From Actinoallomurus liliacearum (GTDB lineage: Bacteria > Actinomycetota > Actinomycetes > Streptosporangiales > Streptosporangiaceae): a stretch of DNA of 64,000 bases. The stretch's first letter is position 1; every line of letters begins with the position of its first letter. The translations under genes were made by a program, and so were the position numbers. The notes beneath the pieces are model-generated. The model had not been told where the DNA came from. It saw only the letters and a program-made list of their open reading frames with translations, and made no database searches. Shown here one piece after another: positions 6,689 through 15,020 of this stretch. The stretch is from the NCBI RefSeq assembly GCF_039542035.1, contig NZ_BAABHJ010000016.1, positions 124,001-188,000 on the forward strand, read 5' to 3'.

Positions 6689-7243
6689 TCAGTGGGCGGT
6701 CGAGCAGGCGTCGGCCAGGGGGAGTCGCGTCAGGCGGGCGCGTTCCTCGGCCACGATCTCCGCCCGTCGGTGCGCGCCCAGTCTCGTGTTCTGGACCTTG
6801 TCGTGCAGCTTGACGATGGCGTCCAGCAGCATCTCCGGCCGGGGCGGGCAGCCGGGCAGGTAGATGTCGACCGGCACGATGTGGTCGACGCCCTGGACGA
6901 CGGCGTAGTTGTTGAACATGCCGCCCGACGAGGCGCACACGCCCATCGCGATGACCCACTTCGGCGCGGCCATCTGGTCGTACAACTGCCGCAGCACCGG
7001 CGCCATCTTCTGGCTCACCCGCCCGGCGACGACCATGAGGTCCGCCTGCCGGGGCGAGCCCGACGGGCGCTCCATGCCGAACCGCGAGAAGTCGTGCCGC
7101 GGGTCACCGACGGCCATCAGCTCCATGCCGCAGCAGGCCAGCCCGAACGTCATCGGCCACATCGACGACTTACGGGCCATGCCGGCCACCGCCTCGACGG
7201 TCGTGAGAAGGAAACCGCCGGGAATTTGCTCTTCGAGTCCCAT
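6689..7243 (-). CDS. nuoB: Orphan NADH-quinone oxidoreductase subunit B
   Basis: 184 residues with all four cysteine ligands of the N2 [4Fe-4S] cluster: C37-C38 in LACCGMEL, C103 in MGVCASSGG and C132 in LPGCPPRPE. The body is typical NuoB/PSST (FGMERPSGSPRQADLMVVAG, VQGVDHIVPVDIYLPG). The ATG at 7243 is the natural start. The usual complex I neighbours (nuoA, nuoC, nuoD) are absent; the gene stands alone, divergent from a LysR gene. The CCGMELMA motif replaces the more usual CCAIEMM. Stand-alone second nuoB copies occur in actinomycetes; whether this one enters complex I is not known. Confidence 0.93.
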   Translation of the reverse strand: MGLEEQIPGGFLLTTVEAVAGMARKSSMWPMTFGLACCGMELMAVGDPRHDFSRFGMERPSGSPRQADLMVVAGRVSQKMAPVLRQLYDQMAAPKWVIAMGVCASSGGMFNNYAVVQGVDHIVPVDIYLPGCPPRPEMLLDAIVKLHDKVQNTRLGAHRRAEIVAEERARLTRLPLADACSTAH

Positions 7244-7327
7244 AGCCCTTCCAGGCTGGCCGCGCCGGGAAGACCGATCAATGACGGATCGCGCCACGAT
7301 CGTTAAGCGGGGCGACACAATGGGTGC

Positions 7328-8227
7328 ATGGAGATGCGGGAGATCGAGGCGTTCCTGGATGTCGCCCGGGAGTTGCACTTCGGCCGGGCGGCGGCGCGGC
7401 TGGGCGTCTCCACGCCGCGCGTGAGCCAGGCGGTGCGCGCACTGGAGCGCCGGGTCGGCGGTCCGCTGTTCGAGCGCACCAGCAGGCGGGTCCGGCTGAC
7501 ACCGCTGGGCGAACACCTGCACGCCGAGCTCCGGCCCGCGTACGAGCGGATGGAGCGGGCGCTGCGGGAGGCGCGGCGCAGCGCGAGCACCGAGGTGCTC
7601 CGGGTCGGCGTCGCGACCAGCCTGCCCGACGCCGTGGTCGACGGGCCGATCCGGGCGTTCGGACGGGCCCGTCCGAACTGTGCCGTGGTGCGGTCCGCGC
7701 ATCCCAACACCGACCCGGTCCGCTGGGGCGACGACTGGCCGGTGGACGTCTTCGTCGGCTGGCTGCCCGCCGATCTCGCGCTGGTCCAGGCCATGGGCTT
7801 CAGTGTCGGCCCGGCGTGGCTGCGCGAAGAACGCGCGGTGCTGGTGGCGGCCGGGCACCCGCTGGCCCGGCGCGTCGCCGTCGACGCCGAGGAGCTGACC
7901 GACCACGACATCCTGTATCCGAGCAACATGCCGGAGCAGGTCGCCGACCTGTGGATACCATCGGCCACCCCCGGCGGCGTCCCGTTCCGCCGGGTTCCCC
8001 GGCACACGTCCACGTCGCTGGAGGAGGCGATCGTCCTGGTCGCCGGGGGAGACGTGGTCCATCTGACGATCGCCGCCGTACGCCCGGACAACCCCCACGT
8101 CGTCACCGTGCCGGTGACCGGCCTGCCGCCGATGCTCTGCGCCCCGGTCTGGCCGGCCGGCACGGACAGCGCCGTGATCCGCGACTTCGCCCGGGTCACC
8201 GGGACGAGCGGAGCCCGATCGAGCTGA
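7328..8227 (+). CDS. LysR-family transcriptional regulator
   Basis: 299 residues. N-terminal winged helix (residues 1-62, EIEAFLDVARELHFGRAAAR, LGVSTPRVSQAVRALE) and a LysR substrate-binding domain from about 90. The start ATG is preceded 6 bases upstream by CACAAT (7316-7321), suggesting a leaderless message. It is divergent from the orphan nuoB with 84 bases between; LysR regulators often act on the divergent gene, so nuoB is a candidate target. The inducer is unknown. Confidence 0.93.
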   Translation: MEMREIEAFLDVARELHFGRAAARLGVSTPRVSQAVRALERRVGGPLFERTSRRVRLTPLGEHLHAELRPAYERMERALREARRSASTEVLRVGVATSLPDAVVDGPIRAFGRARPNCAVVRSAHPNTDPVRWGDDWPVDVFVGWLPADLALVQAMGFSVGPAWLREERAVLVAAGHPLARRVAVDAEELTDHDILYPSNMPEQVADLWIPSATPGGVPFRRVPRHTSTSLEEAIVLVAGGDVVHLTIAAVRPDNPHVVTVPVTGLPPMLCAPVWPAGTDSAVIRDFARVTGTSGARSS

Positions 8228-8376
8228 CCGCTCCGCTCGGGACGCTCCGTCCCCGCGTCGGTCGGGGCCATCCCGGATGTCCGCGCCGGTGCCGTACGGA
8301 AGCGACCGACCGGTCCAGTGGAACGCGCGTCAAGTGGTCTATTTCCGTGAACCGGTGGCGGATTAGCGTCGGCGGC

Positions 8377-8775
8377 ATGTCCACTCTCACGACCTTGATG
8401 CATCAGATTCCGCCCTTCCTCCCCGACGACGCCGAGGTGATGACCGCGACGATCGAGCTGCCGCCGGGCGACCCGGGTACGCCGCCGCACCGGCACTCGG
8501 GGCCGGTCTTCGGCTACCTGCTCGAAGGGGAGATGATGTTCGAACTCGAAGGCGAGCCCGAGCGGGTGATCCGCGCCGGTGAGGCGTTCTGGGAGCCCGG
8601 CGGCGACGTCATCCACTACCAGGCCGCCAACAACCTCACCGACGGATGGACGCGTTTCGTCGTCGTCATGATCGGCGTTCCCGGTGAGCCGATGCTGACC
8701 CCGGTCGACGAGGCCGAGCTCGAAGCGCGCCGCGACCGCCGCGCCCCGCGTCCGACCGCCGAAACGGGGGCCTGA
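8377..8775 (+). CDS. Cupin-domain protein
   Basis: 132 residues forming one cupin beta-barrel. Motif 1 is PPGDPGTPPHRHSGPVFGYL with the metal-binding H-x-H, and motif 2 is EPGGDVIHYQAANN with the third His; a Glu is seen in LLEGEMMFELEGE. A TAGCGT -10-like box lies 7 bases before the ATG, so the message may start at the ATG. The stop is 2 bases before the GTG of the downstream epimerase gene, so the two are one operon. The substrate is unknown. Confidence 0.88.
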   Translation: MSTLTTLMHQIPPFLPDDAEVMTATIELPPGDPGTPPHRHSGPVFGYLLEGEMMFELEGEPERVIRAGEAFWEPGGDVIHYQAANNLTDGWTRFVVVMIGVPGEPMLTPVDEAELEARRDRRAPRPTAETGA

Positions 8776-8777
8776 CC

Positions 8778-9632
8778 GTGCACGTCTTCCTGGCCGGCGC
8801 CACCGGTGTGCTCGGACGACGTGTCCTCCCTCGTCTCCGCGCCGCGGCCCACCAGGTCACCGCGCTGACCCGTACCGACGACGGCGCCGCCGCCATCCGT
8901 GCCGCGGGAGGCGTCCCCGTCATCGGGGACGTCTACGACCGGGAGGAGCTCGCACGCGTCCTCGGCAAGGCCGCGCCCGACACGGTGATGCACCAGCTCA
9001 CCGACCTGCGCGAGGGCAGCAGCGACGCCAATGCCCGCATGCGCGAGACCGGCACGCGCAATCTGGTGGACGCGGCCCGCGCCGCGGGCGTCCGGCGCAT
9101 CGTCGCGCAGAGCATCGCGTGGGCGTACGAGGGCGGCCCGGATCCGGCCGACGAGAGCACCCCGCTCGACCTGACCGCGGCCGCTCCGCGTAAGACGACC
9201 ATCGAGGGCGTGGTGGCGCTGGAGAGCGCGGTGCGCGAGCTGCCCGAATGGGTGGTGCTGCGGTACGGGCTGCTCTACGGGCCCGGCACCTGGTACGCGC
9301 CCGGCGAGCTCATGGCCGGCAAGTCCCAGGCGGGCACGCTCGCCGCCGATGACGACGTCAGCAGCTTCGTCCACGTGGGGGACGCCACCACCGCCGCCGT
9401 CCAGGCCCTCGCCTGGCCGTCCGGCGCGACGGTCAACATCACCGACGACGAGCCCGCCCCCGCCCGCAAGTGGGTGCCCGTCTTCTGCGCGGCCGTCGGG
9501 GCTCCGCCGCCCGTGGACCGGCCCCCGGCTCCCCGGGCGCCCTGGGCGCGGGGAGCCGACAACCACTACGCGCGCAAGCACCTCGGCTGGGTACCGGAAC
9601 ACCCGTCGTGGCGCACCGGGTTCTTCACCTGA
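8778..9632 (+). CDS. NAD(P)-dependent epimerase/dehydratase family protein
   Basis: 284 residues starting with GTG. The Rossmann motif GATGVLGRRVLPRL is at residues 7-20. It is an extended/atypical short-chain dehydrogenase (IVAQSIAWAYEGG, LRYGLLYGPGTWY, then FVHVGDATTAAVQAL). The active-site Tyr-x-x-x-Lys is not in its standard place, so catalysis on sugar nucleotides is doubtful; it may be a reductase or regulatory NAD-binding protein. Translationally linked to the cupin gene and overlapping the end of the convergent MocR gene by 8 bases. Confidence 0.88.
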   Translation: MHVFLAGATGVLGRRVLPRLRAAAHQVTALTRTDDGAAAIRAAGGVPVIGDVYDREELARVLGKAAPDTVMHQLTDLREGSSDANARMRETGTRNLVDAARAAGVRRIVAQSIAWAYEGGPDPADESTPLDLTAAAPRKTTIEGVVALESAVRELPEWVVLRYGLLYGPGTWYAPGELMAGKSQAGTLAADDDVSSFVHVGDATTAAVQALAWPSGATVNITDDEPAPARKWVPVFCAAVGAPPPVDRPPAPRAPWARGADNHYARKHLGWVPEHPSWRTGFFT

Positions 9633-11019
9633 CCTCGACGGCGTCGACGAGCTCGGCCAGCGTTTCCAACGCTCGTCGCCAGGCGTGCGGAGGAGGCGTG
9701 GCGTAGCCGAGTATGAGCGCGGCCTGCCGTCCGCCGACCGGCTCGTGCCAGTAGCCGGCGGTGTGCAGGCCGTGCAGGTGCAGCCCGGCGTAGCGGCCGG
9801 TGGCCACCAGCCGCCGCTCCTCCTCGACCGAGCCGACCGGCATCAGGGCGTGCAGACCCGCGGCCACCCCGTCCAGCGGGCGCGCGAGCCGTTCCGCGAG
9901 TTCCGCGCGCCGCCGCCGGTAGACCAGACGGACCCGCCGGATGTGCCGGTCGTAGTCGCCGCGCTCCAGCAGATCGGCGAAGGCGAGCTGGTCGATGGCG
10001 GGCACCGTCGCGCCGGTCTCCTCGACGGCCCTCAGCAGGGGCTCGCGTACCGCCGGCGGCACGACGAGCCAGCCGAGGCGCATCCCCGGGGCCAGCGACT
10101 TGCTGGCGCTCCCCGCGAAGACGACCCGGTCGGGGGCCAGCGCCTGCATCGCCCCGACCGGCTGCCGGCCGTAGCGGAACTCACCGTCGTAGTCGTCCTC
10201 GATCACGAAGCCGTCCCGCCGCCGTGCCCACTCGGTGAAGACGGCCCGGCGGTCCGGTGCCAGCACCACGCCGCGGGGATACTGGTGCGCCGGTGTGAGC
10301 AGCGCGGCCCCCACCTCCTCCGTCAGCCCCGCGGGGTCGGCGCCCTCGGCTCCGACCCTCAGCGGCACGATGTCCATCCCGGCCGCCCGCAGCAGCTCCC
10401 GATGCCGTGGCAGTCCCGGATCCTCCGTGGCCACGCACCGGACGCCCAGACTCCACAGCGCACGCCCCAACAGCGCCAGCCCGTGGGCGAACCCCACCGT
10501 CACCACCACCGAGTCGGCGCCGGCCCGCACCCCCCGCGTACGGGCGACGTAACCGGCGATCGCCGACCGCAGCGCCGGCAGCCCGCCGGGCTCCCCGTAG
10601 TCCCATGCCGCCGGGTCGGCCGACGCCGACACCCGCCGCACCGCCGAGGCCCACGCCGTACGCGGGAACGAACTGAGGTCCGGCCGTCCCGGCCGTAGAT
10701 CGATCTCTGGACCGGGACGGCTCGCCCGCCGCTCGACCCGCGGTTCGACCTCCACCATCCCGACGTCGGCCACCCAGGTGCCCGACCCCGACGTTCCCGC
10801 CAGCCACCCCTCGGCCATCAACTGGCCGTAGACCTGAACGACCGTCCCTCGGGACACCCCGAGATCGGCCGCGAGACTCCGGCTCCCCGGCAGCCGGGTG
10901 CCGGCCGAAAGCCGCCCGGAGCGCACCGCCTCACGCAGCGCCGCTTCCAGGGCCCGCCCGACCCCGCTGCCGCATGGCACGTCCAGGTGCAGGTCAAGAC
11001 CGAGCCCGCGCTCACCCAT
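9625..11019 (-). CDS. MocR/PdxR-type regulator (GntR domain plus aminotransferase domain)
   Basis: 464 residues. N-terminal GntR winged helix (about 20-80, RLPGSRSLAADLGVSRGTVV, QVYGQLMAEGWL) fused to a class I aminotransferase-like domain from about 115. The PLP lysine is in FAGSASKSLAPGMRLGW. MocR proteins use PLP as effector or cofactor; PdxR members activate PLP synthesis genes. The next gene upstream on the same strand is a pyridoxamine-oxidase-fold protein, which hints at B6 metabolism, but that protein may instead use F420. Standard length. Confidence 0.93.
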   Translation of the reverse strand: MGERGLGLDLHLDVPCGSGVGRALEAALREAVRSGRLSAGTRLPGSRSLAADLGVSRGTVVQVYGQLMAEGWLAGTSGSGTWVADVGMVEVEPRVERRASRPGPEIDLRPGRPDLSSFPRTAWASAVRRVSASADPAAWDYGEPGGLPALRSAIAGYVARTRGVRAGADSVVVTVGFAHGLALLGRALWSLGVRCVATEDPGLPRHRELLRAAGMDIVPLRVGAEGADPAGLTEEVGAALLTPAHQYPRGVVLAPDRRAVFTEWARRRDGFVIEDDYDGEFRYGRQPVGAMQALAPDRVVFAGSASKSLAPGMRLGWLVVPPAVREPLLRAVEETGATVPAIDQLAFADLLERGDYDRHIRRVRLVYRRRRAELAERLARPLDGVAAGLHALMPVGSVEEERRLVATGRYAGLHLHGLHTAGYWHEPVGGRQAALILGYATPPPHAWRRALETLAELVDAVEVR

Positions 11020-11137
11020 CCCAGCCTCCGTCCCAGGCCGCCGTCCTCCTGGCGATCACCGCCTATTCCATCCTGGCCACAGACCGGGGATCAGCGCGGG
11101 TATCCCGTCACCTGCCGGCGCGATGGGACGACGCGTC

Positions 11138-11524
11138 TCAGCCCACGCTCTGTCGGTCGGGCTCGATGAGCGCGACGACCCGCTCCTCGTCGCGCGAGTA
11201 GGGGCCGCCGATGTACTTCGTCGAGATCCGATCGATGATCTCCCAGGCGGCGTCGCCCTCCACCCATTCGACGACCCTGCCGCGGACGATGACCGGCTGG
11301 AACGGATTGTCGGCCGGCGTCAGGGAGAGCGCGACCCGCGGGTCGCGCCGCAGGTTGCGGGCCTTGCGGGAGTCCGGGCCGGTGAGGATCGCGACGTGGT
11401 CGCCTTCCGTGCCGACCCAGACGGGAACGGAGTGGGGAGCGCCGTCGGGAAGAACGCTGGCGAGGTGGGCGAGCGAGGTGCCGTCGAGCACGCGGCGTAC
11501 GTCGAGGTTCAGCATCGTGGTCAT
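11138..11524 (-). CDS. PPOX-class (F420-type) oxidoreductase
   Basis: 128 residues with the split beta-barrel of the pyridoxamine 5'-phosphate oxidase superfamily: LAHLASVLPDGAPHSVPVWV near the start, RKARNLRRDPRVALSLTPAD in the middle and a C-terminal ISTKYIGGPYSRDEERVVAL. This pattern is typical of actinobacterial F420- or FMN-dependent enzymes rather than true PdxH. It lies 118 bases upstream of the MocR gene on the same strand. The cofactor is inferred. Confidence 0.87.
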   Translation of the reverse strand: MTTMLNLDVRRVLDGTSLAHLASVLPDGAPHSVPVWVGTEGDHVAILTGPDSRKARNLRRDPRVALSLTPADNPFQPVIVRGRVVEWVEGDAAWEIIDRISTKYIGGPYSRDEERVVALIEPDRQSVG

Positions 11525-11600
11525 CTCCTGGCGTGGGTTCTGCCGATGTCGTGGACGACGACCTCATCGCCGATCATCGCGAGGCCGTCGGTGATGAGGA

Positions 11601-12194
11601 TCAGCGCTCGACCTCGTAGTGGAGGTGGGTGACGCCCGGGGCGGGCACCACCTCGACGAGGCGCAGCCGGACGTGCTCGGGCAGCTCCTGGAAGTAGGGA
11701 CGGCCGGCGCCGAGCAGGACCGGCACCTGGTGGAGGACCAGCTCGTCCACCATCCCCGCCTTCAGGGCCTCGGTCACGACGCCGCCGCCCATGAGCGCGA
11801 CGTCCTTGTCGCCGGCCGCCTCGCGGGCCGCCGCGACCGCCTCGCCGATCCCGGCCGTGACCAGTGTCTGGCGGTCGGTCATCTCCGGCGCCGGCCGGTG
11901 GCTGAGGACGAAGAGCGGGGCCGCCGGGTGCGGACTCCCGCCACCGAAGCGGTCGGAGTCCTCGTAGGTGTTGCGGCCGGCGACGACGGCGCCGACGCGA
12001 CCGGCGAGGGCGTCGAAGACCCGGGCGCTGGGCTCGCTGAGCTTGAAACCGCCGAACACCCGGCTGGGGGTGTCGCCGTCGAAGTACCAGTCGAAGAGCA
12101 TCCCTCCGTCACCGAGCCCTCGCCCGGGGCCGGGACCGCGACCGGTGACGTACCCGTCGGCCGAGACCGCCATCGCGCTGAAGACCTTGCTCAT
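11601..12194 (-). CDS. Dihydrofolate reductase / RibD C-terminal domain family protein
   Basis: 197 residues from the ATG at 12194 (an in-frame GTG two codons earlier, at 12200, sits too close to the GGAAGGGG ribosome site). Domain pattern: MAVSADGYVTG at the start, GRVGAVVAGRNTYEDSDRFG, and a C-terminal DVALMGGGVVTEALKAGMVD with the NADP-binding GGG. These YyaP/YwjB-like proteins are reductases of unknown substrate. The divergent HxlR gene across a perfect inverted repeat likely regulates it. Confidence 0.88.
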   Translation of the reverse strand: MSKVFSAMAVSADGYVTGRGPGPGRGLGDGGMLFDWYFDGDTPSRVFGGFKLSEPSARVFDALAGRVGAVVAGRNTYEDSDRFGGGSPHPAAPLFVLSHRPAPEMTDRQTLVTAGIGEAVAAAREAAGDKDVALMGGGVVTEALKAGMVDELVLHQVPVLLGAGRPYFQELPEHVRLRLVEVVPAPGVTHLHYEVER

Positions 12195-12241
12195 CTCCAC
12201 CCCTTCCGAGTTCCTTCAAGAGACGCCACGACAGTAACAGG

Positions 12242-12264
12242 TGGAGTTCCGTAAGGGAACTCCA
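12242..12264. promoter_or_regulatory. HxlR-type operator
   Basis: TGGAGTTCC and GGAACTCCA with a 5-base spacer, a perfect 9-bp inverted repeat between the divergent DHFR-like and HxlR genes. The HxlR -10-like TAGACT (12270-12275) starts 6 bases after it, so bound protein would cover the promoter. Confidence 0.75.
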
Positions 12265-12281
12265 ATCGTTAGACTGCTTCC

Positions 12282-12734
12282 ATGCAACGCACGAACTTCG
12301 GGGAGATGGCCTGCTCCATCGCGCGCACCCTCGACGTGATCGGAGAGCCGTGGTCGCCGCTGATCCTGCGGGACGTGTGGGTCGGGGTGAGCCGGTTCGA
12401 CCAGCTCCAGGCCGACCTGGGAATCTCGCGCAAGGTGCTGACCGAGCGGCTCAACCACCTCGTCGACCAGGGCGTGCTCGAGCGCCGTCCCTATGACAAA
12501 CGGCCGCGCTACGAGTACCGCCTGACGGAGAAGGGCGCCGAACTCGTCGACCTGCTCATGGTCATGGTCGGGTGGGGGGACAAGTGGCTCGCGGGCGAGG
12601 CCGGCCCGCCGGTGCTCTACCGCCACCACGCGTGCGGTGAGATCAGCGGTGTCGACCTGCGCTGCGCCCACTGCGGCGAGCCGATGCACGCCGGCGACGT
12701 CGACCTGCTGCCGGGCCCCGGCGCTGCCGTGTGA
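12282..12734 (+). CDS. HxlR-family transcriptional regulator
   Basis: 150 residues. The HxlR winged helix fills residues 5-95: CSIARTLDVIGEPWSPLILR with the family Cys at residue 11, GISRKVLTERLNHLVDQGVL and the RYEYRLTEKG wing. The C-terminal tail carries C-x-n-C-x2-C (HACGEISGVDLRCAHCGE), a possible small metal site found in a subset of HxlR proteins. Start ATG is 6 bases after a TAGACT box (leaderless). HxlR proteins often sense electrophiles through the Cys in helix 1. Confidence 0.92.
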   Translation: MQRTNFGEMACSIARTLDVIGEPWSPLILRDVWVGVSRFDQLQADLGISRKVLTERLNHLVDQGVLERRPYDKRPRYEYRLTEKGAELVDLLMVMVGWGDKWLAGEAGPPVLYRHHACGEISGVDLRCAHCGEPMHAGDVDLLPGPGAAV

Positions 12735-12823
12735 CCGAGGCGGCGTCCACAGACTCCAGCGTGGGTCGATGCCGCTGGTAGGCGGACCGGGGCGGTCGTC
12801 GGCGTGTCGTTACGATGATCGTC

Positions 12824-13834
12824 GTGGAGCATCGATACCTCGGGCACAGCGGCCTGAAGGTCAGCGAGATCATCTTCGGGAACTGGCTGACGCTGGACGG
12901 CCAGATCGCGGAGGACACGCAGGCGGCATGCGTCCGGGCGGCCCTGGACGCCGGCATCACGACGTTCGACACGGCCGACATCTACTCCCGGGGACATGCC
13001 GAGGAGGTGCTCGGCCGCGCGCTGGCCGGGATCCGCCGCGAGTCACTCGTGATCGCGACGAAGGTGTGCCTGCCGACCGGTCCGGGCCCGAACGACCGGG
13101 GGCTTTCTCGCAAGCACATCATGGAGAGCTGCCACGCATCCCTGCGGCGGCTCCGCACCGACTACGTCGATCTCTACCAGGCGCACCGCTTCGACGGGAA
13201 CACTCCGCTCGAGGAGACCATCCGCGCGTTCGCCGATCTGGTGCGGCAGGGGAAGGCGCTCCACATCGGGGTGTCGGAGTGGACGGCCGCCCAGATCGAG
13301 AAGGGGCAGGAGCTCGCCCGCCCGCTGGGGGTGCCGCTGGTGTCCAACCAGCCGCAGTACTCCATGTTGTGGCGCGTCATCGAGCCGGAGGTCGTGCCCA
13401 TGTGTGAGCGCCTCGGCCTGAGCCAGATCGTGTTCTCCCCGGTCGCCCAGGGCGTTCTCACCGGCAAGTACCTGCCCGGCCGCGAGGCCCCCGCGGGGTC
13501 GCGGGCCGATGACGCACAGGGTTCGCGCTTCGTCAGCCGCTACATGTCCGACACGGTGCTCGAACGGGTCCAGCGGCTGCGGCCGATCGCCGAGGAGGCC
13601 GGGCTCACGATGGCCCAGCTCGCCGTCGCCTGGGTCCTGCGGAACCCGAACGTCGCCGCGGCGATCATCGGTGCCTCGAGGCCCGAGCAGGTCGCCGAGA
13701 ACGCCGCCGTCGGCGGGCGGCGTCTCGACGACTCGATCATGAAGCGGATCGACGAGGTGCTCGACGAACTCGTCGACCGCGATCCCGCCAAGACCGCGAC
13801 GATGTTCGCCGTCATGCCGGCCTGGCGCCGCTGA
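12824..13834 (+). CDS. Aldo/keto reductase (voltage-channel-beta-like)
   Basis: 336 residues from the GTG at 12824; TACGAT at 12811-12816 with a 7-base gap points to a leaderless start there rather than the ATG at 12815 that overlaps it. AKR tetrad: Asp and Tyr in FDTADIYSRG, Lys in LVIATKVCL, His in YQAHRFDG. Later motifs HIGVSEW, VSNQPQYSMLWR and IIGASRPEQVAEN are typical of the Kv-beta-like/YghZ AKR group. The 3' end overlaps the convergent F420-NADP gene by 23 bases. Confidence 0.92.
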   Translation: MEHRYLGHSGLKVSEIIFGNWLTLDGQIAEDTQAACVRAALDAGITTFDTADIYSRGHAEEVLGRALAGIRRESLVIATKVCLPTGPGPNDRGLSRKHIMESCHASLRRLRTDYVDLYQAHRFDGNTPLEETIRAFADLVRQGKALHIGVSEWTAAQIEKGQELARPLGVPLVSNQPQYSMLWRVIEPEVVPMCERLGLSQIVFSPVAQGVLTGKYLPGREAPAGSRADDAQGSRFVSRYMSDTVLERVQRLRPIAEEAGLTMAQLAVAWVLRNPNVAAAIIGASRPEQVAENAAVGGRRLDDSIMKRIDEVLDELVDRDPAKTATMFAVMPAWRR

Positions 13835-14465
13835 CCTCCGGTTCGGGCGAGGGGAGGGCGGAGCGCGGATCGACGCCGGCGATGTGCAGGCCGATCACGT
13901 ACGCCGCGGTGGCCTCCAGGACGCCGGCCCGGTCGAGGTCCCCGGCGTCGGCCGGGACGCAGCCGAGATCGGTGATCAAGGTCCGTACCGCCGCCAGGGC
14001 GCCGGAGTCGTCGCCGCAGACGGGCACGGTCAGCGGGCGGCCGTCGACCCGGGGCGGCGTCATCCGCCACATCGCGTCGGGGCACAGGTTGAACGCCTTC
14101 ACCACGTGGGCGCCGGTCGCGTCGGCGATCCGCCGGGCGACGGACGGCCCGGTGCCGGTGGCGAGCGTGACGCCCGGATGCACGATGCCGTTCACGCAGT
14201 CGATCACCGTCCGCCCGCGCAGGACGTCCCCGACCTGCCCGAGGACCTCTGCCACGCCCTCGTACGCCACCGCGAGCAGCGTCACGTCGCCGAAGGCGGC
14301 CGCCTCGCGCAGGCCGCCCGGGAGAGCGCCCGGTCCGATCTCCGCGGCGCGCTTCGCCGCCTTGTCCCGATCGCGCGCGCCGACGAGCACCTCGTGCCCC
14401 GCACGCGCCCACTGGGCGCCGAGCGCGCCCGCCATGTTCCCCGCTCCGAGGATTCCGATTCGCAT
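13812..14465 (-). CDS. NADPH-dependent F420 reductase-like / NAD-binding protein
   Basis: 217 residues from the ATG at 14465 (MRIGILGAGNMAGAL), which places the Rossmann GAGNMA motif at residues 7-12; the open frame upstream is not needed. It has the F420-oxidoreductase/NADP-binding fold (VLVGARDRDKAAKRAAEI, VIDCVNGI, HVVKAFNLCPDAMW, VCGDDSGAL). True Fno enzymes reduce F420 with NADPH; many relatives have other roles, so the activity is uncertain. It is divergent from the HxlR gene at 14532. Confidence 0.85.
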   Translation of the reverse strand: MRIGILGAGNMAGALGAQWARAGHEVLVGARDRDKAAKRAAEIGPGALPGGLREAAAFGDVTLLAVAYEGVAEVLGQVGDVLRGRTVIDCVNGIVHPGVTLATGTGPSVARRIADATGAHVVKAFNLCPDAMWRMTPPRVDGRPLTVPVCGDDSGALAAVRTLITDLGCVPADAGDLDRAGVLEATAAYVIGLHIAGVDPRSALPSPEPEVSGARPA

Positions 14466-14531
14466 GGGCGCGACACTAGGAGTTCCGATGGGCACCGATC
14501 GGTGCCCGGCCGATGCGGTAAGGACTTAGGG

Positions 14532-15020
14532 ATGGACCGGGATCTCCTCGCCGACTGCCAGACGCGGCTGGCGTTCGACCTGCTGGCGAACACCTGGAAC
14601 GCCGTCGTCATCTACGCGCTGCGCCACGGGCCCGGGCGGCCGGTCGAACTGCGCAAGGTGATCGGCGGCATCAGCGGCAAGGTCCTCACCGAGACACTGC
14701 GCCGGCTGGAGGACGACGGGCTGGTGACGCGGCGCGCGTACGCCGAGGCGCCGCCGCGGGTCGAGTACGAGCTGACCGAGGCTGGTCGCGGCCTGCTGGA
14801 GCCGATCGAGGCGTTCGGCCGCTGGACCGAGGAGTACGCCGACGCGGTGGTGGCGGCCCAGGAGCGCGCGGCCCAGGAGCGCGCGGCCGTCCGCCCACCG
14901 GAGGACGGCCGGCGGGCCGGCGACGCGAGCCGCCGGCCGGAGGACGCCGTACGGACCGGCGACGGGAACCGCCGGTCCGTGCCGGGCTCAGGGGCCTACC
15001 GGCCGCTGGTCACGCCGTAG
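14532..15020 (+). CDS. HxlR-family transcriptional regulator with repetitive tail
   Basis: 162 residues. HxlR domain at 1-95 (CQTRLAFDLLANTWNAVVIY, GGISGKVLTETLRRLEDDGL, RVEYELTEAGRGLLEP). The tail beyond 110 is low-complexity and internally repeated (AQERA twice; PEDGRRAG then PEDAVRTG) and so probably disordered. It is divergent from the F420-NADP gene, its likely target, and its last 25 bases overlap the end of the convergent GH71 gene. Confidence 0.9.
   Translation: MDRDLLADCQTRLAFDLLANTWNAVVIYALRHGPGRPVELRKVIGGISGKVLTETLRRLEDDGLVTRRAYAEAPPRVEYELTEAGRGLLEPIEAFGRWTEEYADAVVAAQERAAQERAAVRPPEDGRRAGDASRRPEDAVRTGDGNRRSVPGSGAYRPLVTP

Noticed and set aside
6689..7243. Start of a complex I operon
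   Set aside because: The next gene upstream is a divergent LysR gene and downstream is a convergent reductase; no other nuo gene is present.
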